A stretch of 6,076 nucleotides of DNA, taken from positions 1-6,076 of the forward strand of contig JACVSB010000117.1 of the NCBI GenBank assembly GCA_014534155.1, read 5' to 3'. The notes beneath the pieces were generated by a model. It was not told where the DNA came from and made no database searches. It worked only from the letters and a program-made list of their open reading frames with translations. This stretch comes from Thermoleophilia bacterium. Its GTDB lineage: Bacteria > Actinomycetota > Thermoleophilia > Gaiellales > Gaiellaceae. This document shows, piece by piece, positions 4,925 through 6,076 of the stretch (positions are counted from its first letter, which is position 1; the number at the start of each line of letters is the position of its first letter). The translations under genes were made by a program, and so were the position numbers.

Positions 4925-6021
4925 TCTCGCGCCTCGCGGTCGTCGGCACCGGCCTCGTCGGCGCCTCGGTCGGGCTCGCCGCCAAGCGCGCCGGGGTCGC
5001 ACACGTGACGGGGTTCGACGAGGACGGGGACGCCTCCGCGGTCGCGCGGGAGCGCGGAGCGCTCGACTCGGCCGTGCCGTCGCTTGCAGAGGCGGTCGCC
5101 GAGGCCGAGCTCGCGCTCGTCGCGACGCCGGTCGCGACGCTCGCCGCCGCGGCCAGGTCGACGCTCGCGGCGAGCGGCGAGGCCTGCACGGTCACGGACG
5201 TCGGCTCGACGAAGCGCTCGATCTGCTCGGCGGTCGAGGACCGCGTGCGCTTCATCGGCGGCCACCCGGTCTGCGGCTCGGAGGCGCGCGGCCCGCAGCA
5301 CGCGAGCGCGGCGCTCTTCGAGGGGGCGACCTGGTTTCTGACCCCGGTCTCGGAGACGGAGCCTGCGCGCTACCGCGCGCTGCACGGGTTCGTCGCGGCC
5401 CTGGGCGCCGTCCCCGTCGCCGTCGACCCGCGCGCGCACGACCGGCTGGTCGCGCTCACGAGCCACGTCCCCCACGCGCTGGCGAATTTGCTCCTGAACC
5501 ACGCGGGCGCCGTGCGGGTGGACGGGCACGAGCCGCTCGCCGCCGCGGGAGGCTCGCTGCGCGACATGACCCGCGTAGCCGGGGCGAACCCGCGGATCTG
5601 GGTGGACATCTTCCTCGAGAACGCCGACGAGCTGCGTGCGGCCCTCGGAGAGCACCGGCGCCGCGTCGGGGAGCTCGAGGAGGCGCTCGGCGAGCGCGAC
5701 GCGGGCTACCTCGCGCGCTGGATCGGCGAGGCCGGGGAGAACCGTCGCCGCCTCCTCGCGGACGCCTACCGCGATCCCGGGGCGCTGCAGCGGCTGCGGA
5801 TCCACGTGCCCGACCGGCCCGGTGTCCTCTCGGGGATCACGCAGGCGCTGGGCGCGGAGGGGATCAACATCGAGGACTTCGAGCTTCGCCACCTCTCGCC
5901 GGAGCGGGGAGGGACGCTCGAGGTCCTCGTGGGCGGCGAGGAGGGGGCCCGCCGCGCGGCGGAGCTGCTCGAGGCCCAGGGCTACTCCGTCGTGGTCGCC
6001 GCGGCGCTCGCGCCGACGTGA
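4921..6021 (+). CDS. tyrA: Prephenate dehydrogenase with C-terminal ACT domain
   Basis: It is predicted to oxidatively decarboxylate prephenate to 4-hydroxyphenylpyruvate with NAD(P)+, committing carbon to tyrosine. The 366 residues begin with a Rossmann fold, VVGTGLVGAS (7-16), and a further nucleotide-domain block VTDVGSTKRSI. Active-site motifs follow: GGHPVCGSE with His115, SHVPHALANLLL with His182 and His185, and DMTRVAGANPRIW with Arg218. Their order and spacing resemble the catalytic His/His/Arg set of the Aquifex aeolicus enzyme. The C-terminal ACT domain (about 292-360) starts LRIHVPDRPGVLSGITQAL and contains EGINIEDFELRH; ACT domains commonly bind amino acids, so feedback by tyrosine is plausible. 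No chorismate mutase domain is fused. GTG 4921 overlaps the DAHP synthase stop as GTGA, implying translational coupling. Arogenate dehydrogenase activity cannot be excluded from sequence alone. Confidence 0.95.
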   Translation: MISRLAVVGTGLVGASVGLAAKRAGVAHVTGFDEDGDASAVARERGALDSAVPSLAEAVAEAELALVATPVATLAAAARSTLAASGEACTVTDVGSTKRSICSAVEDRVRFIGGHPVCGSEARGPQHASAALFEGATWFLTPVSETEPARYRALHGFVAALGAVPVAVDPRAHDRLVALTSHVPHALANLLLNHAGAVRVDGHEPLAAAGGSLRDMTRVAGANPRIWVDIFLENADELRAALGEHRRRVGELEEALGERDAGYLARWIGEAGENRRRLLADAYRDPGALQRLRIHVPDRPGVLSGITQALGAEGINIEDFELRHLSPERGGTLEVLVGGEEGARRAAELLEAQGYSVVVAAALAPT

Positions 6022-6076
6022 GGGGCCAGCATCGTCTCCGGGTCGCGCGCGACGATGGCGCTCGCGCCGGCCGGCC
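5982..6076 (-). CDS. Possible C-terminal end of a converging unknown gene (partial)
   Basis: The minus strand is open from the window edge to TAG at 5984-5982. The residues nearest the edge, AGASAIVARDPETMLAPHVG, have a natural-looking composition, and nearly every third codon position is G or C. I do not recognise a family. Two cautions apply. It would overlap the end of tyrA by 40 bp, more than the other convergent pair here. The plus frame that continues after the tyrA stop uses the same third positions, so codon bias cannot separate them. A plus-strand gene starting at GTG 6018 or ATG 6055 is the alternative. No aroA start is visible. Confidence 0.25.
   Translation of the reverse strand, partial: PAGASAIVARDPETMLAPHVGASAAATTTE

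Noticed and set aside
3827..5892. Long minus-strand open frames opposite the DAHP synthase and prephenate dehydrogenase genes.
   Set aside because: They are Arg/Ala-rich antisense shadows that arise from GC-biased third positions; the plus strand carries full conserved enzymes.
1..6076. Search for tRNA or rRNA genes, CRISPR repeats, transposase genes, attachment sites or a defence-like cassette.
   Set aside because: Nearly all bases are accounted for by housekeeping genes with uniform codon use, and no repeat array or mobile signature was seen.

Overview
The window is very GC-rich with almost exclusively G or C at third codon positions. Six of the seven genes whose start is visible begin with GTG. 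Together with the protein sequences this points to a high-GC actinobacterium. The tryptophanyl-tRNA synthetase signature and overall protein style recall the class Thermoleophilia (Gaiellales/Solirubrobacterales), but that placement is inference from memory, not a search result. Everything I can identify is core housekeeping. I see no mobile element, CRISPR array, RNA gene or defence cassette, and no candidate for a new biological system.

Layout: (1) 1-372 (+) is the C-terminal third or so of lgt, the prolipoprotein diacylglyceryl transferase, cut by the window edge. (2) 383-1102 and 1087-1683 (+) are scpA and scpB, the overlapping genes for the accessory subunits of the SMC condensin-like complex. 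(3) 1696-1986 (-) is a small GYD-domain protein of unknown function that converges on scpB; an 18-bp inverted repeat covers both stop codons. (4) 1987-2076 is a 90-bp divergent intergenic region. (5) 2077-2799 (+) is an RsuA/RluB-type rRNA pseudouridine synthase with a clear ribosome binding site. (6) 2796-3815 (-) is trpS, whose end overlaps the end of the pseudouridine synthase gene by 4 bp. (7) 3816-3883 is a 68-bp divergent region carrying a -10-like box for each neighbour. (8) 3884-4924 and 4921-6021 (+) are a type I-beta DAHP synthase and an ACT-domain prephenate dehydrogenase, coupled by a GTGA overlap. (9) 6022-6076 is too short to assign, though a minus-strand reading frame may be the end of a converging gene.

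Functionally, the left part serves lipoprotein maturation and chromosome segregation, the middle serves ribosome modification, and the right part is a tyrosine-biosynthesis pair. That pair has a presumed feedback-sensing domain on both the pathway entry enzyme (N-terminal ferredoxin-like domain) and the tyrosine branch enzyme (C-terminal ACT domain). trpS, which uses tryptophan, another product of the same pathway, is transcribed divergently from it. The most useful regulatory observation is that the GYD gene, trpS and the DAHP synthase gene all lack a convincing Shine-Dalgarno sequence. Each instead has a -10-like hexamer 6-8 nt before a GTG, the arrangement expected of leaderless actinobacterial mRNAs.
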